Positions 39,601 to 52,316 of a stretch of DNA of 64,000 nt are shown here, piece by piece. The stretch covers positions 128,096,621 to 128,160,620 of the forward strand of contig NC_091125.1 of NCBI RefSeq assembly GCF_040183065.1, read 5' to 3'. Each line of letters opens with the position of its first letter. Position 1 is the first letter of the stretch. Position numbers and translations under genes: made by a program. The notes under the pieces were generated by a model, which saw only the letters and a program-made list of their open reading frames with translations, was not told the DNA's origin and made no database searches. This DNA is from Periplaneta americana (Eukaryota > Arthropoda > Insecta > Blattodea > Blattidae).

Positions 39601-39964
39601 TCGGATATAAAAACTCCATGTTTCACAGTACATACATATTCACTTCACACTAGTGACAAAATAATATGTATTTTCTGTTTTGTAGAGTGTATTAATGCTC
39701 TTGTCTATTCTTGATGAATTCTGATAGAGGACATTTTCTTTTATCCATTTGTTTGTGTTATTACTTTACTTCAGTTTTTTTATTTTTATTCTTATTAGCA
39801 CAGTTTCTTTCTCTCTTCCTCAGTGAATCTGGAACTTCGTTTCTCATATCTCATATGTGAGATAACATCACAAAATTTTTCCCTCTCTTTCTTTAACTCT
39901 TGTGAAGTTCTTATAATTTTCTAGCTTTCTGAACAACTTTGATTGATTATTTGACATGCTCTTA

Positions 39965-40240
39965 GAAATGAGGGGACATGTGGTAGTGACGTGGTTAAGG
40001 CATTTTGCTGCAAGCCAGAATGTCGCAGGTTCGATTTATGATAGGATCATGAATTTTCTGCATTTATCTAATCCTTCCAGTCGCACTGTGGTCCTAGGGT
40101 TTACTCAGTTTCTAACAGAAGTGAATATGAGTATTTTCTTGGGAGTAAAGGCAGCAAGCACGTAGGACTGCTACTAATGCCTATTGCCTAGAGAAGGTGG
40201 GTAACCTTAACCTCCCTCTGCTCTTTGGGCCCCATGGTCT
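39965..40240 (+). mobile_element. tRNA-SINE with long body
   Basis: Box A-like TAGTGACGTGGTTAAGGC and box B GCAGGTTCGATTTATG, followed by a body with CAGTCGCACTGTGGTCC, CTACTAATGCCTATTGCC and GGTAACCTTAACCTCC. Confidence 0.65.
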
Positions 40241-40454
40241 GTAATAAGAACGTCTTTAACCTTTTTATTAGATATGATTGTATTGATACTGTAAAGTAAC
40301 TAAAAATAATCACTTTATTAAAATTGAGACATGTGTACAGAATTGTTAGTGCTCTAAATATTACTTTCATCATACTGAAATGTGTTGCACATTCTTTCTC
40401 TGCATCTAGTATATGCAACTGGTCTTCAGTACTATATTGGACTATGTAATACGT

Positions 40455-41357
40455 TTAAAGGAAGACTCCACTGAAAATCATGAAAATTTTTCCAAATTTT
40501 TTTTAGCTATTTCACTTATTCAGAATTTATATTTTCATACCCCAAATGGATTCAGCTCAATTCTGATTAGAAATACTCGTATGTTTACACTTTTTAAATT
40601 AAGGCTGGAAGGGGGCGTGGAATTTAAAGAACTGTCAAAATTGTTTTTCATCGAAGAATTCTTTTTTAAAATGTCTGATTACAAATCTAGTAACTTTTTG
40701 TTGGCTCTCTGAAGTTAGTAGATGAATGTAGCGGAGGAGAATATTAATTTACATAAATATTCATTTTATTTTCAAATCTATTTTTCTGTGTTCATTTTTG
40801 TTGATTCAACACCAACTTTCTTATGCGAAATATTAATCAATCTGGATGAAATTTTTATTGCAAGTTTTTATGAGGTAGCTGCATGTTTCTATGCATTTAT
40901 TTTGTGAGAAATACTGCTAGTTTATTTTATTAATAATTTTCACAAATACTTGCAGTAAAAATTTTATCCAAATTGATTAATATTTGGCATAAGACAGTTG
41001 GTGTTGAATCAACAACAATGAACACAGAAAAATAGATTTGAAAATAAAATGAATATTTATGCAAATTAATATTCTACTCCGCTATATTCATCTAGTAACT
41101 TCAGGGAGCCAACAAAAAGCTACTAGATTTGTAATCAGACATTTTAAAAAATAATTCTTCGATGAAAAACAATTTTGACAGCTCTTTAAATTCCACACCC
41201 CCTTCCAGCCTTAATTTTCAAAGTGTAAACATACGAGTATTTGTAATCAGAATTGAGCTGAATCCATTTGGGATATGAAAATATAAATTCTGAATAAATG
41301 AAATAGCTAAAAAAATTTGGAAAAATTTTCATGATTTTCAGTGGAGTCTTCCCTTAA
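40455..41357. mobile_element. Giant foldback element flanked by TTAA
   Basis: The two arms, about 40455-40880 and 40945-41357, are reverse complements over roughly 400 bp with scattered mismatches (e.g. GGAAGACTCCACTGAAAATC, AAGGCTGGAAGGGGGYGTGG, TTGGTGTTGAATCAACA). Both termini are TTAA, then RGGAAGACTCCACTG. TTAA duplications are a piggyBac trait. There is no transposase. Several open frames across it are only arm sequence. Confidence 0.88.
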
Positions 41358-41805
41358 GAGCACTTTTTCAGAAGCAGGTGAGTAATTTATACAGATGTGC
41401 AGAATATTATAGGAGAATGGAGTAATTTTATGAGAGTTTTGTAATAGCTCTAGTTTTCAGAATACAAATTCAGTTTGTTTCATTTGAACTTCGGCATATT
41501 CTGTTTGCTGATTAGTTTCGGGACATTTGAAATTTAAAAAAGTCACTGCTATTTATGTGCCCAGAAGACCATATTTAAGGAGCAAGGAAGAAGTTGTAAT
41601 AAATGCAAAAACAAACATTCTGATAAGTTTTGGAAATATCAAATGCTTTTAATGAAATTTCTGTTAATCTCTGATATCTCCAGTGGTGGCTGCCCTTTAT
41701 GAGCTCATGTGCTTTAGTAAATTTGCAGTTTTGGTTAAATATATATTTATTTTCTGCTATAAATATACATTTTACTTGTTTGTATAATATAGAACAAATC
41801 ATATA

Positions 41806-41875
41806 CAGTAGAAGCCCAATATAACGCGGTCCAATACACCACAGATTCGGATATAACACAGTGAAGAATATGTTC
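41806..41875 (+). mobile_element. Pogo/Tigger-like left terminus
   Basis: TACAGTAGAAGCCCAATATA then ACGCGGTCCAATAC. Partner not found. Confidence 0.5.
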
Positions 41876-42354
41876 CTCCTCCCCAAAAACAAAAACACTA
41901 TTTTTAGTAAAATTTTTCATTGTAGATATTCAATAAACTAGTCTACATTTCAATTTATTACCAACCCTATCTTGAGTTGACAGAGAGTTCCGTGCCATTT
42001 CTAGCCCCCTTTTACTGTAATATTCATGACAGTGTTTAAATTCTGAATAGTTCTGTAAAGTGCATTGAATTCATAACGATTTTAAAATCAGGTACACAGT
42101 AAAGAGTTGACTCTACATCTGCCAATTTTGCTTTTTCTCAAAAGACCTTAACATAGGGTCGTATTTTTAGGCTTTTGTCTCTAATCACCAGCAAACAACT
42201 GAAGGTAACAACCCTCACCCTGTTGCCCAAAAGTGTATAGTCTTAGTATTGAGTCTTGAGTTCAGTGAATGTGTCATGATGCCTCAGAAAAAAAAAAATC
42301 GTGTTTCGTGAGTGATTGTGTGAGGAACAGTAGTCAAAGACAATCAATCGTTTT

Positions 42355-42480
42355 ACAGTTGGGGAAAACTCGGGAAAAACTCAACCAGATATGAACCCAA
42401 GTGGAATTCGAATCCACACCTGAGTGCAACCTCAGATCTCGAGTCGAGCTTGCTACTGTTGAGCTACGTTGATGGCTTAC
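42355..42480 (-). mobile_element. tRNA-SINE
   Basis: The minus strand has box A TAGCTCAACAGTAGCAAGC, box B GTGGATTCGAATTCC and then GTTGAGTTTTTCCCGAG, similar in layout to SINE families A and B. Confidence 0.75.
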
Positions 42481-43765
42481 CTCAATCCCTCATCCTTGTC
42501 GTCTGAGATATATAGACAGGAATTTATAGCTACTATGTGGGTTATTCTACAGTCTTCATATAGTTTTTAATTTTCACACTTAGATGTTCGAAATTTGAAA
42601 CAATCGAGTGTTAATTTACAATAATTGTTATAACTGTACCGTTTTCGAAATACACACAGAACCTATTTATGGTTTTAAAAAAATGGAAAGGACATTTTAA
42701 TAGTATTGTATATCCTTTCTAATTATGTAAATTGTAACTGCACTGTTACTTATCCATGAGCCACCACTGTGTATCACTCTCTAGATGATAAAACATGTTT
42801 TTATAAGTAGGGATCCTATTTTACAGTGAATATAAATCTTAAATTTCGGTATAAAAATCTGCTTATTTTTTATATTATTTCGCACAAAAAAAAACATAAA
42901 GCCAATGTTATTTCACATTTGAGAAATGTCTTTCTGACTTGCGTCATGCAAAAACTGTATATTTCTACAAAGACTAGAGGTTTGTATCAAGAGAATTTTA
43001 AGGTTCTTTGTATATTTTAAAAGTACTAACAGTTTTTTATCAGCACTTACATGTTGTGTACAGAAATTTGTGTAACAGCCTCTCATCCTGTGTGAATAAT
43101 AGGTTTGTTCCAGCAAGGAATTCAGAACGTGTTCTGAACTAATACCAAACTTCTTTCGATGCATGTGCCAGTTATGTACAGTGTCAGAACTAGTTCGAGA
43201 TTTTACATTGTTGGAATGTTTCTTGAACTTTTCTTTCATGGCCTTCGGAGTTTTTTCTCATATTAAAATTATATTCATCTTTCGAATTTAATTCTTCATA
43301 AAATATTCGCTATCCAAATCACTCATGATGGACTTTTTTTTTTTTTAACCTGTCTAGTCTTGAAGCATTTTAACCATAACTTCAGATTGAACCATCTGCA
43401 CATGTGTCAGTAGTTAAGAATTCCCAATTCCTGCTTTTAATCAAGAACTAATTTCACTCATTCCGAACGAGTTCTAAAGCACATTGGAACAGGGAACTGG
43501 CACTTCAGTATTGGTTTGGAATCAGTTATAGTCTTGTTGGAACGCACATAAGCTACTGTGCATGAGCAGGCAGTTCAGAATTGATTCTGAACCGTGCTGG
43601 AGCAAACCTAATGTAGACTAATAGGCACTACAATACATCTAGGCTATTTTTACTTTATATTAAAAAATAGTCACTCAAAAATCCATTTTGAATGTTAGAT
43701 TCTAAATAATTTTGTATTGAAATAGGATTTAAATATTAATTTCAAAATGTTGTACATAGGCAAAA

Positions 43766-44498
43766 CAGTGAATAGAGATTATAAAGAATGGACACTTCGC
43801 GTTGGTACTTTTGATGTAGCCGGACTGATTTCAATGACCTTCAAGCCAGCTAAAGCGTGAGATTCTGCTTTATCCCTAGAGTTGGCGCTGACATCACACC
43901 AGCTAGCTGTCGACACAGCGGAAATATAATTAATATATCTAGGCACATTATGTACTCAAAATAAATTGGATCCATAAAATAATAAATCCGTCATTAACTG
44001 TAATGTCTAGACTCTAGAGTTCCTTTATAATGAGAGTTGAGACGTTGACCCCAACAACAATTAAAATATGTAATGATTTGATAGCGCTGAAAATGGAAAA
44101 ACAAAACTCTTATGAGAAGTAAAACCATATACCTATATTATATTATATACAAATATTAAACGAATTCGATACTTAATTTTTATAATGTATTATATTATTT
44201 CATAATATAATTTATGATATCTGAAATATAAAATATTATTATTACAACTAGTTTGTCACTGAGAAATAAGGAAAAGCTGTTAACTTGAATTTATTTGAAG
44301 CAAAGCGTTACTAGATTATGCAGTAAGGTAGGCGATGTTTGGATCCTGTGTCTCAACTCTATTCTCAATTATTATCTTAGCGTATGCTCGATTACACTAA
44401 CCTCTAGCGCTTGAAAGTGGAACTATACGCTGGCGCACAGAGAAACAAAACACAGGAAAATTCGCTCAGTGTCCATTCTTTATAATCCCTATTCGCTG
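43766..44498. mobile_element. Nonautonomous DNA transposon with 7-bp TSD GGCAAAA
   Basis: 733 bp between exact GGCAAAA duplications (43759-43765, 44499-44505). Terminal repeats CAGYGAATAGRGATTATAAA then GAATGGACACT run for about 31 bp. The interior is AT-rich with no transposase. The 7-bp duplication does not fix the superfamily. Confidence 0.85.
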
Positions 44499-44568
44499 GG
44501 CAAAATATCAGTCTTCGGGCACTTCAAATTAAAATTTCTTAAAAAAATCGATATACACCAATATTTCG

Positions 44569-44570
<2 letters not shown>

Positions 44571-44620
<50 letters not shown>
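44571..44620 (+). repeat. T50 homopolymer
   Basis: Fifty consecutive T, the longest homopolymer in the window. It may be the reversed tail of a retroposed sequence; no matching body is obvious. Confidence 0.9.
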
Positions 44621-44622
<2 letters not shown>

Positions 44623-46804
44623 GAGTTCAACTGACTATATTTACCTGGGCTTGAAACATAAAATGTTTGTTTTGTCATATAAAAAAAACCGCGAATCTGT
44701 GGTTTGTGAAAACTAGGTATTTTTTTATTTACAAGGTATGCGTCATTATGAAACAGATTCTCTTTATATGAATATCCATTTATTTTTTAGTAATAGTGGT
44801 CTTAGAAAGGTTGAAATTAAAGTTTTCTTATTACATTTGAAAATATGAAAGCAGAAAAGAAGTGCAACTTCTCATCGAAGTACCGATAGCTAACATCTTT
44901 GTCTTTGATTCTGTTTTAATAGTATTGTCTTCCTCGGGACTAACATGTGGATGTTAATTGCAAATGTCAACTAAGTGAAAATCATCAATAATGACAAAAT
45001 GTATATAATATATCACGGCACACACTTGATATAACTGTTACAATAAGCAAGCAAACTTTTCGTCTTGAGAAGTGATATGATAGCATTTATTTGTATACGA
45101 TATTTTAGGTATTAAGGTGAAAATATTAGTAGGCAATCTATTTTAGATTCTATAGAATGCCAGACTTTGAAATACAGTTCATTATAATATAAGATATACA
45201 TTTAATATTCAAATGGTATACATCCGTTAAAGGAACACTTAAACATCCCCCATATTTTAATTGCACTCACATCTCAAAATTTGCAATTTATATTCCTTTA
45301 CAACATCTGCTATCCTTTCTTATTTTCGTAAAATGTGTGTTTGCTAACTGTTAAATTTCTCTCTAAACTTGGTTCTTGTCGCCATGATTACAAACGGACA
45401 TTGTTAGATTCAGAAGAAATTCGGTATGGAAAGTACCTGTGTATTCTATGTGATGGATGTTATGTACATAAGAAGAATGAAAATTAAATGCCTGCCTCGG
45501 TGTCAGGTACTTATTCAGAACTAGTAATTACTATATATTTAATCCTTTTAACTACATTGACTTCATTATCTGGAACTGCCTCGTTAATAGTTAAATATAT
45601 CTTCATCTCTTAAAACACGTGGCCTGTCCACGTCCTGACGATAGATGGTTTTTTACTTGAGAAGGTGGCAAAAAATGTCATCAATAACCAACCATTTAAA
45701 TATTGGTTTTTATATTATGTAAGGTGCCACTGTGACAAAGATAATTCTTGAACTGACAGATAAAACAGAATGGCAACGTTCTCTCTTTAAAATCATATTC
45801 AATTCAAACTTAAAAATATATATACTGGGTGTATAGTTTTATGTTAAATATATAAGATTTTATTTAGTCACTCTTTTGCAAGTAGTTGTGAGTCTGGATT
45901 GACAGACATTCATTTTTTTTTGTCATGTACACTTCACTTTTATATGAACACATTGCTTGATTCCACATTGTGAAAAACATTTTGCAATTAGGGGATGATT
46001 TTATAGCTGTGTATTCATCAGGGTCAAGAGATCTTGTATTTTCTTTGAAGGAACCAGAGTAACAAAAAAACTGTGGAGTCACTTGGAAGAGCTATGCATT
46101 TTAGTTTAGTTTCTCGAGGTAGTCTTTGCCAAAATTATTTGAAATAAGAATACTTCGCTTCTATTTAATGCATTTTGTGTACCGTAGTTCAAAACGTTGT
46201 GTTCATTGAAATTTGCCTACAGTATAATAATGTTCACTTTTGTTATAGTTGTTCGTTTTGCACAATTACTCTGTATAAATATTGTGTCATATGGCCTATC
46301 GACAACATTTAGAACTGAAATAATCTTTCATATTTATGTACTGATATTAGAACTTTTAAGAAATGATATCCATACAAGCATTTTTACCAATTCATTTTGA
46401 TACAAGATTTTTGTTGCAGAAAATTTAGAGATAGTGGATGCTTTTACATATTCAGGTAAATATATATGTGTATTTATGGTGTAAGAACCCTCATTACACC
46501 TCATATAAAAAAAAAATTTGGGGTGTACATGTAGTAACAGTGACAAAGTCTATAAATGATGTTGAGAAATGCATCAGATACCTATGATGGTTTTATTTCA
46601 TCTTGCATCTTCATTGTAAGCATGTTGCAGTAGTCATCAGTATCTTCTGTGCCATAGTTGCAGCTTATTCCACAGAGAGATGAAATTCTTGGAAGTTCGT
46701 TAACCTTGCGTACATAAAGATGGATTTTGTAATGTCGAACTGTGTTGTATCTGTTTAGAAGACAATATGCAAACATAGTTGTTTTCATCTTTGAATATTA
46801 TATT
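44621..46804. other. AT-rich intergenic stretch
   Basis: No gene, RNA or mobile element recognised. Short open frames here have AT-driven composition and no family features. Confidence 0.4.
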
Positions 46805-46900
46805 GAGTTAATCACCTCCAGTGATTGAGTGGTGGCCATGATTGTCAGTAGATCTGAGGTTTATGGGTTCAAACCCAGACAGTGGCTTTTTTCAGAAGAG
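46805..46900 (+). mobile_element. tRNA-SINE fragment
   Basis: Box A-like GTGATTGAGTGGTGGCC and box B TGGGTTCAAACCCAGAC. Confidence 0.55.
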
Positions 46901-48144
46901 TAATAAAGCTGGAGTCTAGTATCGTAGATTTACGGCTTATATTGCTTAAATAAAGGGTTCTGTGAAAAATTTGTCATTGTTCAAATTCAATTTGTATAAA
47001 TTATCAATCATCTCCAATGATTACATGGTTTTTATGCTTTTAATTAGATTCAAGGTTTGTACATTAAACATAGCAAATAGCATGAAGATCCCAGGAAAAA
47101 TTCAGTTGCCATATTTTATTCACATTAAAATATGTTCTGCTAGTCATTGTCGCATACGATCCTTTTACTGAGGGTAAACAATTTTGTCTTTCAGATGCTC
47201 TTGCCTCAGAAACAAAATTCATCATTGCAATACTAGTAGAACTGAGGAAAGTCCTACTTACTTGTTGGATCTGTCAATTAAATGCCAGAAAAGAAAATAT
47301 GAAGATGGAGAAGAGCTGTATTGGATAAAAGTCAGAAGATACTAAAATGAAAAAAACTGACAATAGGTTTCAGTAAGAGTGTACCTGGTTCCACATATTG
47401 CAGAATAATTTAAAGTTTTTTTAACTTCCACATTATTCAGAATCTAAAGAATTAAAAAAAAAAATACGACAGGCTGGCCATCTGTCCGAGAAGTAGTGGC
47501 AATTGACTTAATGTGCTCTCCTCTATTGAGAGAAAAGAGCATTAGAGGCAACTGCTATGCCTAACCAAAAAATAAAGAAATGAAACAGAAACATTCATTT
47601 GTTACACTTGAAATTATTTTGTTTTATTGGTCTGGTCCTGATCATTGATCATCCTCCAGATATGCACAAGGACATTCCTGGACTATTAGTTTGGCATTGT
47701 GGAAATTCATGCCTGTGATAGAGGCACCTGAAAAGTTAAATGCTAGGTTTTAATGTTGACTATGGAATAGAAATGACCACTAAATTTTGTCTAGAATCGT
47801 ATCATTCAGCATCAGTGTTCTTTTACTTGCTGTAAATCTACGAGGTGGGACCTCCGGCATCACTTTCCTACCAAAGAATGTTTATCACATATTGATTTTA
47901 GATTTTTGCAGGGTTCAGCAAGTTGCAAGGTTTTTGTGGGTATTTACACCACTTACACAGTGGGTGAAGGGGAGGAACCTATCTATTAGGTCCAGTTAGC
48001 TCTTAGTAATGGATTTAATACATGGGTTCCCCTTTTTTCTGGTGATTGGATCTATGTGCAAAACTGGAATATTGGATATTTCAACAACTGTGAAAGGCGT
48101 AAATACTAAAAAATATTGCATTATTGTTTGTTGCCTCTAAACCT
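46901..48144. other. AT-rich intergenic stretch
   Basis: Nothing recognisable apart from low-complexity sequence. Confidence 0.35.
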
Positions 48145-48235
48145 ACATAGGCCCAGATATTTGTTGGGTTTGAACCTGTGAACATCAGGTTCAGTGAAGA
48201 ACATGGTAACCACCTGACCATTAAGGAAAACCTGT
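48145..48235 (-). mobile_element. tRNA-SINE fragment
   Basis: The minus strand has box A-like TAATGGTCAGGTGGTTACC and box B CACAGGTTCAAACCCAAC. Confidence 0.55.
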
Positions 48236-48869
48236 TACTCAAAACTGCGAAAAGCCAATTAAATCATGAAAGGAAAAGCGATGAAGTGGAGTGACTTTTT
48301 CCATTGATGGTGATAAAATATAAAATAAATTCACAATGTTTCGAAGATTGGTTCTATCTTCTTCATCAGGTAAGAAGAAAACCTACTTCTCGGGATCGTT
48401 ACATATAGCTGTCTTATGACAGGATTTCACTCCACTCCATTGCCAGATATCAATCCACCATTGCTCTCGTCCTCACTCAGATCTATGAAAAGAGAAATCA
48501 CGTTTCACTGTAAATGGATTGTAAGAATAGCTTACGGTTGTCATGTTGCCTTGGAAATAAGGAGAGCTGCTTTAGCTACCAGTTCCTGAGTTTGTAGGCA
48601 ATTTATCCAAGAATTGTAATCTCGAGTTTGCTGCGATACAGTCTTTCATTTGAGCAATCTTATAAGAGACAGCTGTATTTCATATTCTCTAGCAATATGC
48701 ATCACACCAGTGAAAGAGTTTATTCTGCTAGGTGCAGTAGCAAAGAGAACTGGTTGTTGATATATTCCTATAATTAATACTACTCTGCCTTCCAATTGTA
48801 TGTTGTGTTTGATTACTGCTTTTGAGACAAGTTGTATATGAGCTGTAAATGTTGGTTTGATTCACTGCA

Positions 48870-49515
48870 TCTTTGGTTGAGGCGCTAGTATTCTGGTTTT
48901 CTATCCATGTGGCCTGGGTTTGAACTCCGGGCATGCCATGAAGGAATTTGTAGTGGATACACCAGACATTCTCGAGATACTCCTGTTTCTATCATTCCAC
49001 GAACACACTCCACCTTCCCATCATTTCATCTATCATCTGCATTAGATGAAAATAGGTCGAGGGTAGTTCAGGTTTCCAATGTTGTTACAGGAAGGACTTG
49101 GGGCTCTCAGCTGTAGTGCTTATCAGGCTACTCATCTGCAGGTGGGATCTGGCTTTATCATTGTTGGGGAAGGATAGTTCACCTGTCAACATAGGATTCA
49201 AGGATGCCACCCAGACCACCTGTGAGACTTGGAAAATTAAATTATGGTAATTTAACGACACTTGCAACTGCAGAGGTTATATCAGCGTCGCCGGTGTGCT
49301 GGAATTTTGTCCTGCAAGAGTTCTTTTGCATGCCAGTAAATCTACTGACGGGATCGAACCCGGAACCTCGAGCATAAAGGCCAGCGCTATACCGACTACG
49401 CTGCCGAGATCGACTTGTGAGACTTGGACAGTCATCGCATATATAGGGCACATAATGGGCCGAAGCAAGCCTAAGTGCAAAGATCTATTCAACATCCAGC
49501 TCTCGAAAAGCCAAG
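48870..49515 (+). mobile_element. Long tRNA-SINE (family C), copy 2, interrupted
   Basis: Box A-like GGTTGAGGCGCTAGTATTCT and box B TGGGTTTGAACTCC, then CGAACACACTCCACCTTCC, ACAGGAAGGACTTGGGGCTC, CACCTGTGAGAC, and after the insertion GCACATAATGGGCCGAAGC and CTCGAAAAGCCAAGCC. It matches 5205-5635 on both sides of the inserted SINE. Confidence 0.82.
49234..49415 (-). mobile_element. SINE family E inserted in SINE family C
   Basis: Bounded by an exact 13-bp duplication TGTGAGACTTGGA (49221-49233 and 49416-49428). The minus strand carries box A GTATAGCGCTGGCCTTTATG and box B GGGTTCGATCCCGTC, then a body ending TAAATTACCATAATTTAA. It is 182 bp long. Confidence 0.92.
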
Positions 49516-49533
49516 CCAAGAGTTATTTCTAAG

Positions 49534-50340
49534 CAGGGGCGAATGCTAGTCACGAAAGTTAGGCTTGCTCTTTTATTCATAGGGGAAGATGGGAGGATAT
49601 AATAATTCATAATTAATCAAAATAATCAGACCCACGTAAATAATTTATTTTATAATTATGAAATCATTATGAGTCATGGATCATATTCGCATATCAGATG
49701 TAGAAGTTCGATATAATATAACAAACATAACCAACAAAACATTTTATTTAGTTTTTTCGACCCTGCCAACCAATGCATATTGTTGTATTGAGCACATATT
49801 CTCTATAATGTCTGTCTTCTCTTGAATAGTCCTTCGGGAAAATGGATTTAATAATAAGATTTCAATAACACACAATTCCGAACTCATTGCAATACTTCAA
49901 ATTAATGTTTAAGAATTAATAATACATGCAGCAGCTAACATATGCATTCCGCTCATACAATTACATTGCACTCGCAAATCACAGCACATTCCCGCTGTCA
50001 ATACTGCTCTGTGTAACGTTAAATAGTCGTTGGTGTAGCTCTCGGACCAGAGCTTCAAATGACACACAACAGAAGCATGTGCGCCTAGGATGGACTAAGG
50101 AGGAAGGCACTTGCGCTCGAATCATATTCTCGCTATTTCTACGTCTTTCCTGTAGCTCCAAGAAACGAACAAGCGTTGGGATACTTACGGTATGCAACCT
50201 GCGGATGATATTACGCCTATACAGTATTCCAAAATTCAAAATAAATTTTAATATACGTAACGCCATTTTGAGAAATATACATTCTACGAAAATATTGGGC
50301 TTGCGCAGCAAGCATAGCATGCCCGGAGAAATCGCCCCTG
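49534..50340. mobile_element. hAT-type element with 8-bp TSD TTTCTAAG
   Basis: 807 bp flanked by exact TTTCTAAG (49526-49533, 50341-50348). Termini are CAGGGGCGAATGC and, reversed, CAGGGGCGATTTC. The 8-bp duplication and CAG ends identify hAT. The frames inside do not show a recognisable transposase, so it is nonautonomous. It inserted directly at the end of the family C SINE. Confidence 0.9.
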
Positions 50341-50348
50341 TTTCTAAG

Positions 50349-51750
50349 TAAGGTAGAATTTTTTCCTGCGAAACTTCATCTGTCTTTATCCTAAGAGTGA
50401 GGCTGAGGTAATTATTTCTTTCATTTCATGAAGGAAATTAAAGAATTACACACTAGCCACAAAACTTGCTATATGCGAAAAGAGAATATTTCAGATTAAC
50501 GACTTTGAAAACTGTTTCATATTTAATTTAGTGATTTGAACCGAAGTGTAGCAAAGTCTAGTTATATAATACTTATTAGAGAAATTATTGTGTTGCTGCA
50601 AAAAAATTAATTTCGAGATTTTCACAAATGTTTTCAGCATCCCTGATATAAAAAAAGTGTTTTGGCCATGCTGTTTATACACAGAAATTTCTTTTTAACT
50701 ATTGGTAGGATTGTGTTCATATTCAGTATCTAGAAATCATTGTATCTGGTAGTCATGCACATAAAATATAATAATTTTTAATAAAAATTTAATAGGTCTT
50801 TATTTAAAATCAAAAACATACAGTGACACTAAACTTAAATTGTCACACAATTTTTGGTTGTGATTTTTTTTTTATTACAAGTACTCCAAATAAATTGATA
50901 AATGAGACTGGTCACATAATATTTACAGAACAAATGTTTGGCTGAGATGAATTAATTATTAGAGTCCGAGTTTTTATGAACTAAAAGTTGAAAATAACAC
51001 CATGTATACTTGAGTGGATGTGATGTAGGTTAGAACGATTTTGAGGTCTTGTTGACAAAACTCTGAAATTTAACAATGAAGAGCAGGGTAACAAAGACTG
51101 GGAGAATGAATCTAGTGAAATGTGTTTGCTAATTTGTAACCAACATTTCAGTCCATTCAGTTGAACTTGCATTGGAAAAACAAGCACCATCCACTAAAAC
51201 CACCTCACAAGTCTACATCATGAAAGTTGTAGCCAATTATAGGGAATGGCACGAACTTCGTCAGTTACTGTACACAACCAACCAAGTTTGTGCATTAGCT
51301 ATAATTGGCTATTACTTTCAAATACAGTGGCATTGTTTATACCAGAATGGGGTTATTGCTTACTCGTTTATAACTATAACCAGTTGTTATATTATTTTTA
51401 GTACATAAAAATCTGATCTCTAATTGTTATATGCAGAATTAATTTTTGCTTTTTGCTGTGAATTCATCGAAGTGTTCAAGGTGTTAGGATACATGGTAGA
51501 GTGGGCTCACTGTCAAGAATTTACCATCTCTTCGTAAGCATAATTGTTATGCTTTGATGAACTAATAAAGAAAGGTTTTTAAAGATTTAAAATTAAATGG
51601 AAGAAACATTTTTATATTTATATCACTTTTAAAAATTGATTTTTATAATTGAAAACTTGAAGTAAGTGAGGATTTAAGTGACACATTTGCGTGAAAATTC
51701 TGTTTTTACTGTAATAATTTATGTATATAAATAATATAATATAAATGAGA
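50349..51750. other. AT-rich intergenic stretch
   Basis: No gene recognised. A 20-bp imperfect inverted pair (GTAGCCAATTATAG and CTATAATTGGCTAT) lies at 51228-51313. Confidence 0.35.
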
Positions 51751-51754
51751 AGCA

Positions 51755-52005
51755 CAGCGCAGCTCAGTCAATGGAGACACTTGCCTACTGCTCCGGAGCT
51801 GTGCTTGGATATGGATTCGATTCCCGCTGGGGCTGATGACCTGAATTTTTCCCGAGGTTTTCCCCAACCATAAGGCGAATGTCAGGTAATCTATGGCAAA
51901 TCCTCGGCATCATCTTGCCAAATAGCTCTCACCATCACCAATTCTGTCAACTCTAAATAACCTAGTGGTTGATACAGCGTCGTTAAATAACCAACTAAAA
52001 AAATA
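51755..52005 (+). mobile_element. SINE family B, complete copy
   Basis: Box A CAGCTCAGTCAATGGAGAC, box B GGATTCGATTCCCGC, body with AATTTTTCCCGAGGTTTTCC and AATCCTCGGCATCATC, tail GTTGATACAGCGTCGTTAAA and an A-rich end. Confidence 0.87.
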
Positions 52006-52316
52006 TACAGGATGAACCATAAGTAATGTCATTAATTTCAGGAGGTTATTCTTTGAGATATTTCAAACAAAAAAGTTTAATATAATTTTGCTCGTTTTTG
52101 CTTCCTTTGCGAGAAAAGAATTGTTACATATGAAAAATTTCATAGCGTGTTTTGGGAAAGCCATTGATTTAATACCCAAAATGCTCAGTCAATTTAAGAG
52201 AGCAGTGTATTGTGATAATATATGGTTGAAAGGATTTTAGTTTTGTTCTTTAAATATGCAGAAATTTGATCTGTGTAATATCATTTCTGATACTCGAGGT
52301 GTATATGTGTGTATAT

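Larger units (their letters stand above)
41681..42769. mobile_element. Possible hAT element, CAGTGGTGGCT ends
   Basis: Left CAGTGGTGGCTGCCC and right (reverse complement) CAGTGGTGGCTCATGG are inverted 11-bp termini of a common hAT type. Flanking 8-mers do not match, so the pairing could be two separate fragments. The interval includes a pogo-like end and a SINE. Confidence 0.45.

Noticed and set aside
40413-40907. Open frames of 99 and 61 codons as small genes
   Set aside because: They fall inside the arms of the 40455-41357 foldback and have no conserved features.
49979-50320. 113-codon minus-strand frame as a hAT transposase
   Set aside because: It lies in a hAT-bounded element but shows no BED finger or RW/dimerisation motif that I can recognise.
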